Below are positions 1 to 33,211 of a stretch of 64,000 bases of DNA, in pieces. The notes under the pieces were generated by a model that saw only the letters and a list, made by a program, of their open reading frames with translations, did not search any database and was not told the DNA's origin. The stretch is from Maea johnstoni (Eukaryota; Annelida; Polychaeta; Spionida; Magelonidae): NCBI GenBank assembly GCA_963942565.1, contig OZ012684.1, positions 71,691,699-71,755,698 of the forward strand, given 5' to 3'. The position numbers and the translations under genes were made by a program. Positions within the stretch are counted from its first letter, which is position 1, and every line of letters begins with the position of its first letter.

Positions 1-225
1 AGACGTCGCCAGACATCGTCAGTACATTGCCATTACATCGTCAGCCGTCGTGAACGCTTCGTCAAGCTAAGCGATTTTTTTGGAATGTTCAAAAAAATCG
101 CCAAGCGTCGCCAACCATCGCCAGTGAATATAGCGTCGTCAAGCGGTTGTCAGCCAACCATCGCCAAGCTATTCCAGCAGCTCGCCAATGCGTCGTTAAC
201 AGATCGTCAGTGTTTTTGGACCTCC
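1..225. repeat. Degenerate CGTCAG/CGCCAA short-period repeat with hairpin
   Basis: Motifs CGTCAG, CGCCAA and CATCG recur about every 9-11 bases to about position 215. A perfect 12-bp hairpin sits at 71-101 (GCGATTTTTTTG, 7-base loop, CAAAAAAATCGC). The same repeat resumes at about 970-1115. Confidence 0.6.
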
Positions 226-969
226 AAAGGTGAATCTCAATAGATATTTTAATAGGAAATATTGAGATGATATTCAATTGTCAAAACTATACTTGAAGAT
301 TTGATAAATGGACCCTCTCTCTCTCTCCATGCATGGCATACAAAAGAAATTGATGAAATAGAGTTAGAAGATTATTGCTTTTCTGTGAAAGTTGTTTTTC
401 AAGGTATATTTTCTTGAATGATGAAAGAGAGGGTGCCATTTTTATATTTAATGATTAGGAATTCACATTACTATGCCTTGATAAGTGTATGAGTGTTTAA
501 ACTGCTGGACTAAGACTAAAGAACCATCTGAATGGCATACCTGTCAACATTCATACACCCACAATCAGGAGATTTCACGCGGTTCACTATTGGGGCCTAT
601 TTTGTGGGATTTTGTTTTAATACCAATCCTGGCAACCAGGAGTCAGGTTATAAGTTTAGCTTAGGAATCGGTTATTATATTTCACAGGAGTTTGCAAGTT
701 GATAACCATACACATATATTAATGAAGTAACTTTTATTTCATAAAGCTGATATATTCACAGTTATGAAAAACACACAGAGAAAATATCATAAAAAGATTA
801 TGTATACTTTCAAGATCAAATATTCCATTTTCAACATGTTATTATCAGAGGTGAATATTCTACAAAGATGGCACTTGGGTGAGTGCAATATCAATTATTA
901 TGATACTATCATACTATCAGATAGAGGGACAAGTTTTGCTCTCCTTATATACCTCTTTCATCACGTGAC
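226..969. other. Spacer without recognised gene
   Basis: AT-rich sequence between two blocks of the same short-period repeat. Only incidental open frames are present. Confidence 0.6.
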
Positions 970-1115
970 AACTCGGTCGCCACAACGTCTTCAACACATC
1001 GCAATGTTGCCAATATGTCTTCACCAATTCGCCAAGAAGACGCCAGTGGTCGTCAGTGCATCGTCATGAAGTTGTCAGCGGTCGTGAGAGAGTTGCTAGC
1101 ACATCGTCATATGCA
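970..1115. repeat. Second block of the CGTCAG/CGCCAA repeat
   Basis: Same degenerate motif set as at 1-225 (CATCGTCA, TCGCCA, GTTGTCAG). The roughly 740 bp between the blocks lacks it, as if something had inserted into one array. Confidence 0.5.
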
Positions 1116-1117
1116 CG

Positions 1118-1425
1118 TTTGTAACAACACCAAATGTAATAACTTACGCCAAATGTAATACCAACCACAAATGTAATAAAAAATTTACACCAAATGTAAT
1201 ACCAACCACAAATGTAATAAAAAATTTACACCAAATGTAATATCAACCGTAAATGTAATAAAAAATTTACACCAAATGTAATATCAACCACAAATGTAAT
1301 AAAAAATTTACACCAAATGTAATAACTGACCGTACGAACAGTCAACCACAAATGTAATAAAAAAATTACACCAAATGTAATATCAACCACAAATGTAATA
1401 AAACATTTACACCAAATGTAATAAG
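1118..1425. repeat. 41-bp minisatellite, about 7 copies
   Basis: Unit starts at 1160, 1201, 1242 and 1283 are exactly 41 bp apart. Each unit contains two half-units around AAATGTAATA. One copy near 1320-1345 is altered. It encodes nothing convincing on either strand. Confidence 0.9.
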
Positions 1426-1635
1426 TTTCAATGACGTGTATGTCCATGCAGCAATATATCTTAACACATATAACTAGTAAGTCTGGCACAGAAAGCTGGA
1501 TTTTGGGCTGAACCTTTTTTTTTAGATATAGTTTTTTTTTCAACTGATTCTGGTAGCCAAGGGTACCCTTTTAAAGAATCTGCCAGGTGTCAGGCTGGCA
1601 CCCTTGGGCAATTTGAGATATTGACCCATCTTTGC

Positions 1636-1680
1636 CACCCCCCCCCACCCACCCCCCCCCCCCCCCCCCCCCCCCCCCCC
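1636..1680. repeat. Poly-C tract
   Basis: About 45 bases almost entirely C, interrupted by A; prone to assembly error. Confidence 0.9.
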
Positions 1681-1774
1681 ATGGTACATAAAATGGACAA
1701 ATTGGGCTTTCTCCGGTTTTGTTTGATCCAGATATTGAAATCTAAGAGACTTACAGACCCATAAAGTTACATAG

Positions 1775-2830
1775 GCTCAATTTAGATAGCAAATAGATGT
1801 ATGTTTGTATTTAAACATCCATAGGTACCTTTATTACTGAGAACAGGGGTCAAGAAGTAGGTCATTTGGATAGTACATACCAATTATTGCGTGTATTTTG
1901 CTAATATTTGAGCATCATTAAATCACAATAAAAGAGTCCACCACTATTCTAATTCTAAATATGACTTATTCATGTAGCAAATAAATTGACATTTGTATTT
2001 GACCAACGTAAGGTGCCCGCTATGCTGAGAACAGGGGTCAAAAAGTAGGTCACTTACCTACAATGTGCGATTTTCACCTGCATTTTGAACAGCATTATAT
2101 CGACTTATCTAAAACTTTCATTATTCTTGTTCTAACTAATGACTTATTTAGGTAGCAAATAGATAAATATTTGTACTTGGACAACTGTAGGTTACTGTAC
2201 CCGCACTGCTAAGAACGGGAATTAAGCCACTTAGCTAAAATGACGATTGTCGCATGCATTTTACTCCTTTTTGAACAGCGTTATATTGACATGTATACTT
2301 TTCAGTATTTTCGTTCTAAATATGACTTTTTTAGGTAGCAAATAAATTGACGATTATAGGTGGACAACTGTAGGTACTCGCACTGCTAAGAACAGGGGAC
2401 AGAAATTAGGTCACTTAACTAAAATGTGCAATTTTCACTTTCATTTTGCTCTTTTTGGAAAGCATTATATTGACTTATATAAAACTATCACTACTCTAGT
2501 TTCAAATATGACTTCTTGATTAAGAAAATAAATTGATATAGTTATAGTTGGTCAACTGTAGGTACCCGCATGCTGAGAATAGAGGTCAGCAAGTAGGTCA
2601 CTTAAGCTAAAATGTACGATATTCGCCAGCATTTTTGCTCTTTTTTGAACAGCATTCCATCGATTTTTAAAAGAATTTCACTATTCTAGTTCCAAATCTT
2701 ACTCATTTGGGTAGCAAATAAATTGATAATTATAATTGGACAATGGTAGGTACCTGCAGTGCTTGGAACAGAGGTCAGAAAGTAGGCCACTTAGCTGAAA
2801 TGTATGAATTTTGATTGCTTTTTACTATTT
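1775..2830. repeat. Diverged satellite, period about 185 bp, 5-6 copies
   Basis: The landmark GAGAACAGGGGTCA, in varied forms, occurs near 1839, 2027, 2211, 2388, 2575 and 2764. Other parts (TAGCAAATAAATTGA, AACAGCATTATATTGAC) repeat with the same spacing. No open frame is shared by the units. Confidence 0.85.
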
Positions 2831-3105
2831 TTTTAGATAACACTTTGTCTTTGCACTAGTTGCTTTGTGTGGGAAAAAGTATGTTTATTGTCACCTTTTC
2901 CACCATACAAACGATATGTCCTGACTGCTCTGTTGTAAATGGTGGAGAACAATATCTTCAAGTCAATAGTAACCTTCTCGCATGCCCCAATAGGATTCAT
3001 AAAAAGTAACCTTCAGCGTGTGTGGACTCCTTTTTATATGATTGATTTTGTCCTATAGGGAAAGCTATGCAGCTACATGTAAGTGAAATTGGCCGACAGG
3101 GATAG

Positions 3106-3305
3106 NNNNNNNNNNNNNNNNNNNNNNNNNNNNNNNNNNNNNNNNNNNNNNNNNNNNNNNNNNNNNNNNNNNNNNNNNNNNNNNNNNNNNNNNNNNNNNN
3201 NNNNNNNNNNNNNNNNNNNNNNNNNNNNNNNNNNNNNNNNNNNNNNNNNNNNNNNNNNNNNNNNNNNNNNNNNNNNNNNNNNNNNNNNNNNNNNNNNNNN
3301 NNNNN
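3106..3305. other. Assembly gap (200 N)
   Basis: A run of exactly 200 N, likely a fixed-size scaffold gap, interrupting the last visible exon of the DUF389 gene. The true missing length is unknown. Confidence 0.98.
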
Positions 3306-23692
<20,387 letters not shown>

Positions 23693-23720
23693 CCTCAGTC
23701 CAAATAACCTCTGACCTTAA

Positions 23721-23728
23721 TGACGTCA
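23721..23728. promoter_or_regulatory. CRE palindrome TGACGTCA next to the DUF389 gene start
   Basis: Perfect CREB/ATF site 29 bp upstream of the DUF389 start codon, so in its proximal promoter or 5' UTR. Confidence 0.5.
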
Positions 23729-24767
23729 TTCTTTGGAGGGAATTCCCGATGATCAGCAAGCTGAAAAGTCTCCCGAGTTATTGGGTACTTGCAGTAAAAG
23801 CCGCGAGCCAGATACCCAAGATGAGTGATTTGTAGGGGATATCAATGGCGGTTCATTATTATCATCAGGATTATTATTATTGAAACTAAACTTACTGATT
23901 ATGTATGTTGAGTTTTGTAAGAGCAGGGAAGCGGCAGAAAAGAAGACGCATTTTGACTAAATGAATAAATGTTGGGTGTGTAGGTGACATTATTAAAGTT
24001 AACAATACCAACGCAACCATTTAGGCATCCACCTGCAGGTGAAAAATAACAAAAATATTTTTGCAATGAGAGTTTATTCGTCATTGCATGTTTAATTATG
24101 TGCTTTTTCAAAGATACTTATCACAACAAACAATTAATTTCGTACATAAACCCATACCAGTCCACTTGTCAATAGAGCAGCATCAACTTGTTCGCCAATA
24201 ATGGATTTCAATGTAACGTGGGTTCAAAGAAAGTACCGGTAGTTCTAACTGTCTTTTTTGGTGTTCAATTCTTTTTTGTTTATGACGACTTTCCGTAGCA
24301 AAAATGTTGTATCCTAGATCTAGACGGAAGCCAACGGTACTATTTGAAAGAGCTATGCGAGAGCTTTCGTTTAATAAGTATTGTCATGGACATACACTAT
24401 ATATTACATTTAGCTCTCTGATATTGCAAACATGAATTTAAGGTTTAATGATTTAATTTTTTTTTGTAAATCGAAAAAAAAAAGACTCAAATTACACAGA
24501 GCGGAATTTTGCCGAAGTGCTATATACACGGTATAAGATCCTTGTTTTTTGTTCAATCTGTCATAATTTTTTGTGGTGACAGTGGAGGGGGTGAACAGTC
24601 AATGATGCCATTGTTGTTATTCTGAAGAAGCTCACCAAGAAATGTAACACTTTGACGCACACAAACCCCATGGGGAAATGGCTAGAATTTACTTATGTAA
24701 ACGACGTGCATTGTTTTAAACAAATCGAGGATGTGGTTGTAATGAACAATATGAACGAATGGTGTTG

Positions 24768-24882
24768 CCAAGACTAAGCTCTTAGTCCCTAAAAAGTTTA
24801 CATTCGCTTAGCACTCCCTTCTTAGTTGACTAAGCAGTGTGGTGTAGTACCATCAATGGTAGACAGATGGCACCACCTATTT
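24768..24882 (+). repeat. Dispersed repeat, copy 1
   Basis: Contains AAGACTAAGCTCTTAGTCC and CAGTGTGGTGTAGTACCA; inverted relative at 44870-44970. Confidence 0.5.
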
Positions 24883-25162
24883 AAAAAAGTTTTTTTTTCC
24901 TCAAAATTAGTCCTCTATTCACCGGGTGAGATGAATCTGAACTAATTTGGCTACTCTGACTCCGTGACAACTTGGTGTCTGGTAACAGAAAAACTGTCTG
25001 GAGACAGAAAATTAAGATACATATGACAGCCTAGAAAAAAAGGTGAGGTGTGTTGTCACACTAGCGCGAAAGCTTAGTTTCACGCACAACCAATAGATGT
25101 CGCACACATCTGTTTTCCAAATATGGCAACTATGTCCATATTTGTCAGATCGGGTTGCGTAG

Positions 25163-25170
25163 TGACGTCA
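25163..25170. promoter_or_regulatory. CRE palindrome TGACGTCA
   Basis: Perfect CREB/ATF site in the divergent intergenic region, 1.4 kb from the first one and about 110 bp before a strong plus-strand donor. Confidence 0.4.
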
Positions 25171-25280
25171 AACAAACGAATGCAAATAGGTTGGGGCCAT
25201 CTTGGAAGTCCCTCCAAACATTCCATCTTGCAGCAGGCACTGTCTTCATCAGTCATTATGTGAAAGCGGTCTTACTGAAG

Positions 25281-25290
25281 GTAAGTTGAG
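25281..25290 (+). promoter_or_regulatory. Candidate donor of a NIM1K non-coding first exon
   Basis: GAAG|gtaagttgag is a very strong splice donor. It follows a GC-richer, CpG-containing stretch at about 25140-25280 that also holds a CRE palindrome. On the NIM1K strand it could splice to the acceptor at 35251. It may also belong to an unrelated transcript. Confidence 0.25.
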
Positions 25291-25763
25291 TGATGATGCG
25301 CGCCAGGCAAAGATTTAAAACTGAACTATCAGTTGAAGTTGTTTTATGATCGCCTATATTCCTAGTGAGAAGGGGAGACTGGTTGCCACGATATGACTTG
25401 ACTTGAGGATTGTTTACAACACATGCATGTTGATGAGTGGGACTGTCACAAGCTATATTGTTTTTAATAGGTTAGGTCATGGAACCCATCTCTGAGCAAT
25501 ATTTGCGAAGAGTCGATAGAATATTGCATGCTATATACTGTAGGGTTATCCTGTCGTTTAAGTGTGTTTTTTTTGTTAACCAATATATATATCTATTATA
25601 TATATCTGAAGATATATATTCATAATATATAATAGATATTACCTGTATTGTATTTTCCATTAATATATTGATATTTATATAGTAATATTGGCCTAACTGA
25701 AGTATCCCGTACCCATCCTTATTAGGAAGAAATTGAGGGAATATATAAACGAAAACTATTGAT

Positions 25764-26397
25764 TCTAGCCCTGCAGGGTCCATACGATTGTAGTGAATGA
25801 ATTTAACCCTCTAGAATTTTGCCCCGCAGGGCCAAAACACAAATTTGAAACACATAGTATTGAAAAGAAATTAACCCTTAATGTCCGGCTCATATCCTAT
25901 TGTTAGAAACACCAACACAATTGAAATGTCTTGTAAACAGACACGCAACAATATTGGACAGCATCAGGTTATGCAGGTGCGTCCTGCTTGTTGGCTGACG
26001 TCATTCATTGTCGCGTCTTTAATGCACGTGCAAATTTGAAATCAACAAGAAACATGGCAGACTGCTATTTAAAAGTCGCCAGCGCAACACAACATTCCTC
26101 TACATTGATTGGATTTTAAACACGGAAAGGAACTGCTGCGCAGTATACTTGCGGAAAAACGATGGTAAGGCGCGGAGGATCAAGGTTAAATGCTTTTGAA
26201 TTTGTGTTTATGCATACATGTTCTCAATTTGGGAGTTGATAGCTTGGGTCGGGGTCCGTGATACTTCAGTTAGGACAGATGGCCGCTCGGTAAGTAGACC
26301 TTTTTTACGTATATTTATTGAGTTAGAGCCCTGCGGGGCAAGATTATACAGGGCTCCATGTACATATTATAGTGTTAGGGCCCTGCGGGGCTAGATT
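25764..26397. mobile_element. Interval bounded by nested GCCCTGCGGGGC inverted repeats
   Basis: TTGCCCCGCAGGGC (25819-25832) and GCCCTGCGGGGCAA (26328-26341) are exact inverses. A looser outer pair lies at 25768-25779 and 26380-26391. The interior is unlike its surroundings (higher CpG near 25980-26180) and holds a CRE. It is possibly a non-autonomous element; the LINE tail starts right at its edge. Confidence 0.4.
25996..26003. promoter_or_regulatory. CRE palindrome TGACGTCA
   Basis: Third perfect site in 2.3 kb. It lies inside the interval bounded by GCCCTGCGGGGC-type inverted repeats, so it may have arrived with a repeat. Confidence 0.35.
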
Positions 26398-27140
26398 ATA
26401 ATAATAATAATAATTGATATTTGATATAGCGCCCTTTCCACCTATAATGTTCAAAAGCGCTTTAGAGTCATTGGACAGTTGTCATGGTCCATATAGTCAA
26501 TTAAACTCATTTCAAAATAGCAATGTTTTCAGCTGTTTCTTGAAGTTTTGCACACTATCAGCAGCCTTGATGTTGTCAGGGAGCTCATTCCAAAGGCGTG
26601 GTGCATAGGCACAGAATGCTCTGTCACCAAACCTTTTCAGATTAGTGAGTGGTATCTGTAATAAGTTCTTAGTGTTTGATCTTAGAGTCTTTGTATTGGC
26701 TTGTTTGACCTGAGAGTAGTAGACAGGGAGTGGGCGCTGGTCTTGCATCATCAAATTTCGCTGCCTCTCACTATCTGACCTAGAAAGGATGACATCCCCC
26801 TGCCAGCCAATCAGCCAGCCAGTCTCTCTGCTGCACAGATCACGTGACCAATACAACCCCAGGCTACAGCGCGTAATCCGAGGCGCAGATGCCGTAGAGG
26901 CTAGCATGCAGTACCTATGGGGTTGCGGATCAAGGGGATGTATTTCTCTGGTTTGACTAACAGTTCCCTCAAGTATAGAGGGGCACATCCTTGCATTCGT
27001 TTGAAAGTCAAAAGCAGAATCTTGAACTCAATCCTTTTCCTGATGGGCAGCCAGTGAAGATCTATTAGAACTGGTGTAATATGATCATACTTTTTGGAGC
27101 CACTAACCACTCTAGCAGCATTTTTTTGGACTTTAAAGTA
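26395..27140 (-). mobile_element. 5'-truncated LINE (CR1/L2-type reverse transcriptase end)
   Basis: Minus-strand reading shows NAARVVSGSKKYDHITPVLI, LHWLPIRKRIEFKILLLTFK and, in another frame, FGDRAFCAYAPRLWNELPDN and FKKQLKTLLF. This is the familiar C-terminal end of CR1/L2-type non-LTR reverse transcriptases. A diverged stretch sits between the two parts and the frame changes near 26900-26990. The 3' tail is (ATA)n at 26398-26413. It is a dead copy, truncated upstream of 27140. Confidence 0.85.
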
Positions 27141-27624
27141 GTATGTTTATTGACGTATCCATTTCAGAGGAATTGTAGAGTCACTTTTCTCAGTAATTGC
27201 CATCATGCTTGTCACCTAACAATACTAGTTCTGCTATTTTGTGTTCAAGTTATTGTGATCTAGCTGAGAGTATGTGATGTGTTAAGTCACAAATAGAGGA
27301 GGTAGTACTGTATCAAAAAGTGGGTGTTGAATATTTTCAAAACATCTGCTACACAGTTTCTATGAAAGACAATGGAAAAAATTGAATGTGTAAAATTTAC
27401 TTAAGGTAGCTATCAGGGTTGATTTTTTTGACTCGTTTTTTTCCTCTTTCCTGCTTTTATATGACCACTGTAAATCATATTAATTCATAGATATATACCA
27501 GGAGAAATTAAATACTTCTTCAGCACTTTTTTTTTATATTTTGAAGTACTATTTTGTCTTTGTTTGGAAATCCCTGGTATATGCTTAAACCATGAAAAGG
27601 TAAAGGGATTCTGTTTATAGTCTT

Positions 27625-27923
27625 GTATCCACCGAAATGTTCACATGACCTTCCTTCCCTAGCAGGCACTGTACACACGGAAACCATTAGATTTCAATCC
27701 CCCGAGGGATATTCCAGAGCAGCTGGCATCATAAAGCGCTCAAGCTCTAAGCACTGCCTTATGCCCCATATCCTAGGTACCCATTTTTCAGCTAGGTGGA
27801 CTGAGGCAATATGGAATAAACTGTCTTGCCTAAGGACAGACCAAAGTGCCCCGGCCGGGATTTGAAACAGCAACCTACTGATTACTAGTCCGACACCTCA
27901 CCAACTAAGCTACTTTGTCCCCT
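27625..27923 (-). mobile_element. tRNA-derived SINE
   Basis: On the minus strand the head (27851-27923) reads as a tRNA-like region: A box TAGCTTAGTTGGTGAGG, an anticodon loop CTAGTAA (tRNA-Thr AGT type) and B box GTTTCAAATCC. The body contains CTTAGGCAAGACAGTTTATT and the tail decays towards 27625. Pol III promoter elements are visible; activity is unknown. Confidence 0.75.
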
Positions 27924-30132
27924 TGAAAAAGATTGAAAAAGCTTTATTCAATCTTTCATCTCTCAATATACAAGGGAACAGAGTCAGAAGTATATACATA
28001 AATGGCACAGGGGCATGCGTTTGGACAGCAAAATGTGGCTGGAAGATGGAGATATTATTCTAGGTCTGATGTCAGTAAATCAGGAACAGGCAATTATTTA
28101 ATTGAAGAGCATTGTAAGCCGACCCCCCCCCCAAAAAAAAAAAAAATCCCAAGAGGCTCCAGCTGATGTGTCCATTCACAAACTAGGTTCCTATAATTCA
28201 ACACCTGGTGGCAAAATCACATGCTCTATAGGCAAATGGCCCTAAAAAACCATTAAGGCCAATCCCTGACAATGTGTATATTTGAAAATTGAAAATGCAT
28301 TTTTGCCATCTTATTTGAAAGGCAATCCTGCACTGCTGCAGTCCTATAATCCTCCTAAGGGCTGTACTCTCTGGGGATTGACAAAGAGCAGTCTGGCGAA
28401 CAGGAATGCTTAATCTCATCAATATTTCATGGCACCTTACTCGGAACTTGCAGATGTATCTATAAGTTAAAATGCTTGCGGTTCCCTGGACACTTGGATG
28501 GTTGCTTGGTAGGCAAACAATAACAACATATTGTTCCTGGCAGTGTACTTATTTTACTGGGTGGTCTCACTATTACTCAGCCATTTTTCGCATTATGTCA
28601 GAGAGCTATTTACATGGGTGTGGCCGCCAGGGGCCAATTCACTTAGGTCCAGTGGTCAAGCCTACGTAACTATGAGAAATGAAAATGAGAATGTGTGAAA
28701 TCAGTAGATGCTGAAGTGAAGGTACGAGAACCCTATATCCTGACTGAAGTGGGCTGAGGGATGAAGAAGCCACTCTGGCCATAATGGTCCTCACACACAT
28801 TTCTTCACGATAACAGGTAAGACCTTTGACGAATATCTGTGTATGATGTACATTGTACACCATTTTGTTGTGCATTCGTTTCCCCCTCTCTTGACGTAAA
28901 GAAGCAAACTTGGTCTTGCTATATGTCAATATATAGAATTGGTAGAATATATAATATTGGTAGGATTACCCCCCCCCCCCCCCCTCCCCTGTCTCCAAAT
29001 CCTGGGTAAGACCCTGGGTACAAGTGTCTGATTTAATGTCTATAATCTAAGGACTATCATGTAGCCACTACATACTAACCTATTAATCTAGGGGTCACTA
29101 TGGTGATTTGCTTCATCAAAAAAATGCATCAATAGACAAGTAGCATAAATTTCCACCACAGGTGATCCATGTTGAGCTACCACTGACCAGTGGTCAGGCC
29201 ATGGAAATTTGAACATTGGCAAAATTGATCCTTATTTGCCATCAATCTAGTGGTGAAAACATGGTATGTAAATTCTTGAAGGAGTTTTTTTTCTGCGAGG
29301 GAACGTCATAAATATATACTATACAGAAGCAATATTGCAAAAATATGAGGAGATTTTTTTCAAATATTCCTAGGTTTAACTCTATCAATATGAACCATGC
29401 CTAGCCCTGGCTATCCACTGTATGCACATTGTGGAGTGTCTTTCCGGATTATGTGAATACTCTATTGAATTATTACTGTTTTGATACTGGGGCACACAGG
29501 ATCACATAATAACATGACATTTAAAAGCATGCTCAGTTTTCTCGACGGCATGAATGGAGGCTTAGTTGCCTGCCTACATTGATCTAGTCAGATGATAACA
29601 TCCATCATTTTGCAAATGCCGACGTCGGTTTTCCTTGAGGCAAAGGTCAGAGCCTTACTATTTCCTGAGCCAGCGAGATGCTGGGGAATACACAAGACAA
29701 TGGAATCAATATGCCACCTGTGATTCCGCCACCAGCAACCTTGCCAGCAGGTCTGCTTTAACGCTTTATACCCTGGAAAACTGCTTTCATATCGAGTGAC
29801 ATACAGCTACAGTGGTATACTGGAAGTAGGGGTGTCCATCAAATGCACTCACGCTTTGCACCCAGTGCGATTACACTCAGATATGAGTCTTGCACTGTAA
29901 ACCGGAAGAAGATGAAGTAAAGATTTAACCCATACATGTACATTGTTGTCATTGGGCAATAAATGCTCACTTGGTAGTATGCAGGCAGCTGAGTGAAATT
30001 CATTTGCACTCTGCAGGGAGCTATTTTCTTGATTTTGCTGTCTTCCTTTTAATCGACTCTCAGATGACTCAAATGCTTCTGCTCCTGATTCTATGTTCCA
30101 TCTGTTTGATTACCATGCTTGCAAATATTGTT

Positions 30133-30306
30133 CAAGGCTCAAAATTAAGATTTTATTCCAGGGAGCCCGATTGCATCTTCATACGCTTCATAAAGTTGTA
30201 TACATATCAAACAGTACATCTTTGGGCTCCCTGCAGAAATTCAATGGAACCAGAGGAGAGTTGAAGGGAGCCCTGGGCTACCGGCCCCAGCTATCTTCAA
30301 GCCCTG
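30133..30306. mobile_element. Small TIR element CAGGGCTCGAA, copy 2
   Basis: 174 bp from CAAGGCTCAAAATTAAG to CTTCAAGCCCTG; internal CAGGGAGCCCGATTG and TTTGGGCTCCCTGCAG. Same organisation as copy 1. Confidence 0.6.
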
Positions 30307-31118
30307 TTATATTTACAAGGATTGCAGGTTAACTCTCCAGATATACCCCTAACCCCAGTAATTATGGGTCTTTGCATATATCCTAGATGATTAAATAAGC
30401 AGTCAATAGGTTAAACCCCTGAGTGGATAGATGGACATGCAGGATTTGGTCTTCATGTGTAAGAGGTAAATCAATTTCACATGCTTCCTCTTTGATGGCA
30501 TCGTGTTGCTAGGAGAAGGCATGAGGTCGCCATTCTCTAGCCGCCTCTCATCAAGCGGCAGGAACCTCCAGGTGAGTCCATCTCTATTAAACTATATTCT
30601 TTGGCCACACCGGTAGATTGCGTACAGGGGGTAGATTCCACATTCTGCGGGAGTACCAGAAGTGTCAGGTCACGGCCATGTACCAGAAGTGCATAGCTGT
30701 AAAGGAAATGGTTAAGAATAAACACTTTCGAAAATAGGTTCGCATCTGGTTACATTTTCAGCTAGTCTGTACAAAGGAAATATCATTAGAGTACAGTAGC
30801 TTATCTTAGGTTCAGTTAGTATAGTATGGGTAGAAATATGTTGTGAGAATAGTTCATTGTCTTTAATCATTAGTTGCAGATGCGAAATAAATAAATGAAT
30901 GAATGAAAAATGACTTGAAAATGATAATTATAAAAAAATGTTTCAGCTTTTCAGTAATTAATTTTTACACAATTGTTATTGAATTTAAAAGATTGGTGTG
31001 CCCCTTATCTTGTATATCAAGCACAATGTAAGTAGAAATTGTATCTGACTTTGATATCAGTATTGAAATCCATATCAACACCAAACCTTGAAGTGAGATG
31101 CCAATAGAAATAGAATGC

Positions 31119-31655
31119 TTATCCGACTGTCAACATAGAATCTATATCTGATTTGGATGACATCCCCTGAGTGTATCCTTCAACATAGTAGTAGGCCACA
31201 AAGATGCATGTTTTGCGTAGCGTCAGAGGGGGGATTTCTGTGACTATTGAGTGAGGCATGAGGTATTCTATGAAAAATATGATGGGTATCCTAATATCAA
31301 CATAGAAATCTATATATGAATATATAATTTTCTCTAAGTGGGGTGGCCTCCCCTGAGCGTGTCCTTCTATACAGTTGTAGGTCATAAAGATGCATATAGT
31401 GAGTAGCATCAGACGGGGGATTTCTGGGACTAATGAGTAATGAGTGTGGCATGAGTTATTCTGTGAAAAGTATGATGGGTTTCCAAATATCAACATAGAA
31501 ATTTATATCTGATTTTTTCTCTAAGTGGGGTGGCATCCCCTGAGTGTGTCCTTCTATATAGCCTCAGGTTGCATTTAAGTACGTAAACTGCGTAGCTTCA
31601 GAGGGGGTATTTCTGTCACTAATGAGTGAGGCATGAGCTATTCTGGGGAGAGATT
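31119..31655. repeat. Tandem repeat, period about 170-195 bp, three copies
   Basis: CAACATAGAA recurs at 31131, 31298 and 31491, with CCCCTGAGTGTGTCCTTC, AAGATGCAT and GATTTCTG blocks in the same order each time. Located upstream of NIM1K; no coding signal. Confidence 0.85.
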
Positions 31656-33203
31656 CCTGTGAGGAGTGTCTCGGTGCAGCATCAGCTTGACATTCTTAAT
31701 TGGCAATCAAGCTGATCTCATACAGTATGACATAAGCTGGAACATTCTATCTGGTATCCGGTGCTTCACTGTTATTGGGTACAGTCTCGATCCACACAGC
31801 TTAATGGTAAACCGGAGCACATGAAGGATTACTTAGGAAGGATTAATAGGAGTGGATTTGGTTTTCAACCAAAATTAAAGGGGCTGTATAGGCTCACATA
31901 CATATCAGCTGATATGAAAGTAATAAACTTCAAGAACAGGACATGATGTCCTCCTTTTTCTCTCAGTGATCCCATGAGGGAAGATTTTGTGTATTGCCAT
32001 TACACGGCCTGGCAGCAGCCATGTTTTTTAAATTGCTGACAGCTGAGACTATTCGAGGGGCACTGCTCACTTCCTGTTCCCACTGCATCATAGACTGCAA
32101 TGCTTTTCACAAGTGCTCTTTGCAAAAGTAGTATAAACAACTTTATCAAACAGGAAAATGGTAAAATCATGTCCAGCAATTTACTCGACAAAAAGATACT
32201 GGTGGTATTATTTTATTAGTTTCAACATGATTTATCTTCATTCAGTTGCTTTACTAATTTGGCTACCCAGTCATACTTACACCACTTTGACAAGCTTGGA
32301 TTAATGGAATAAATTATGTGACATGCTATCTCTTTGGGTGGCCCCACCAACGAAATGAAAAAATAATAGGATTCAAGCAATCCTTTTACATGATTTATAT
32401 TCTATCACTTAGATTACTCTTTATGATCAGAGGCACAGTATTCAACTATTTAATAGAACATAGTTTGATAGGTATAAAAAACAAACAAAAAAGGTCATTT
32501 AAAATTATGTTGATTTACCCTCCTCTTCATAAAAATAGGCATTGCAGACAGTACAACACAGGTATAGTTAGATGTTAGCGTACAATTCATAATAAACAGA
32601 CAACAACTAAATATAGAACAGTGACATGCAATAGGCACTTGCTAAGACTCAGACACATTTACTCATACAAATAGTTGGTGACCCATTCATGCCTCAAGTT
32701 GGTGGTCCAACACACATGCAAATATATATAAAAAAAACAATTCAAGAAAAATACTTATCCTCATTTGATGAACAATAGCCACAAAAATTCTTACACAGGA
32801 TTCCTTTTACTTATACATATCCTCAAAAGCTTACCATGAATACTACCTGCAGCGAAAAATTGCAAAACGAACAGAAAAGAGCCAAATATTAACCAATCAC
32901 ATATATGCACTAACATGTACCCAAACATTGGCAAACAAAAAATATGACAATATGTCATGAATACAAAGCCACGAAAAAACACAAAAAAATATGAAAACAA
33001 AAAAAGACAAGAAACAAAAAAATCAAAAATTAAAACACACAAAAAATATAAAAACAACAACAAACAAGGCCAAGGAACACCTACATTATCCAAGCCTAAA
33101 AATTTTATCTCTTAAAAACACAAAAAACAAGAAAAAAACACGAAATTATTTTTTAAAATGAAGGCCGTGGAACACCCACATTTTTAAAGCCTTGACACCA
33201 CCT

Positions 33204-33211
33204 TGACGTCA
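33204..33211. promoter_or_regulatory. CRE palindrome TGACGTCA
   Basis: Isolated perfect match in the NIM1K upstream region, in the spacer before the hAT-like element at 33442. Confidence 0.25.

Noticed and set aside
27851-27923. Functional tRNA-Thr gene
   Set aside because: The acceptor and anticodon stems are imperfect and the sequence continues into a SINE body.
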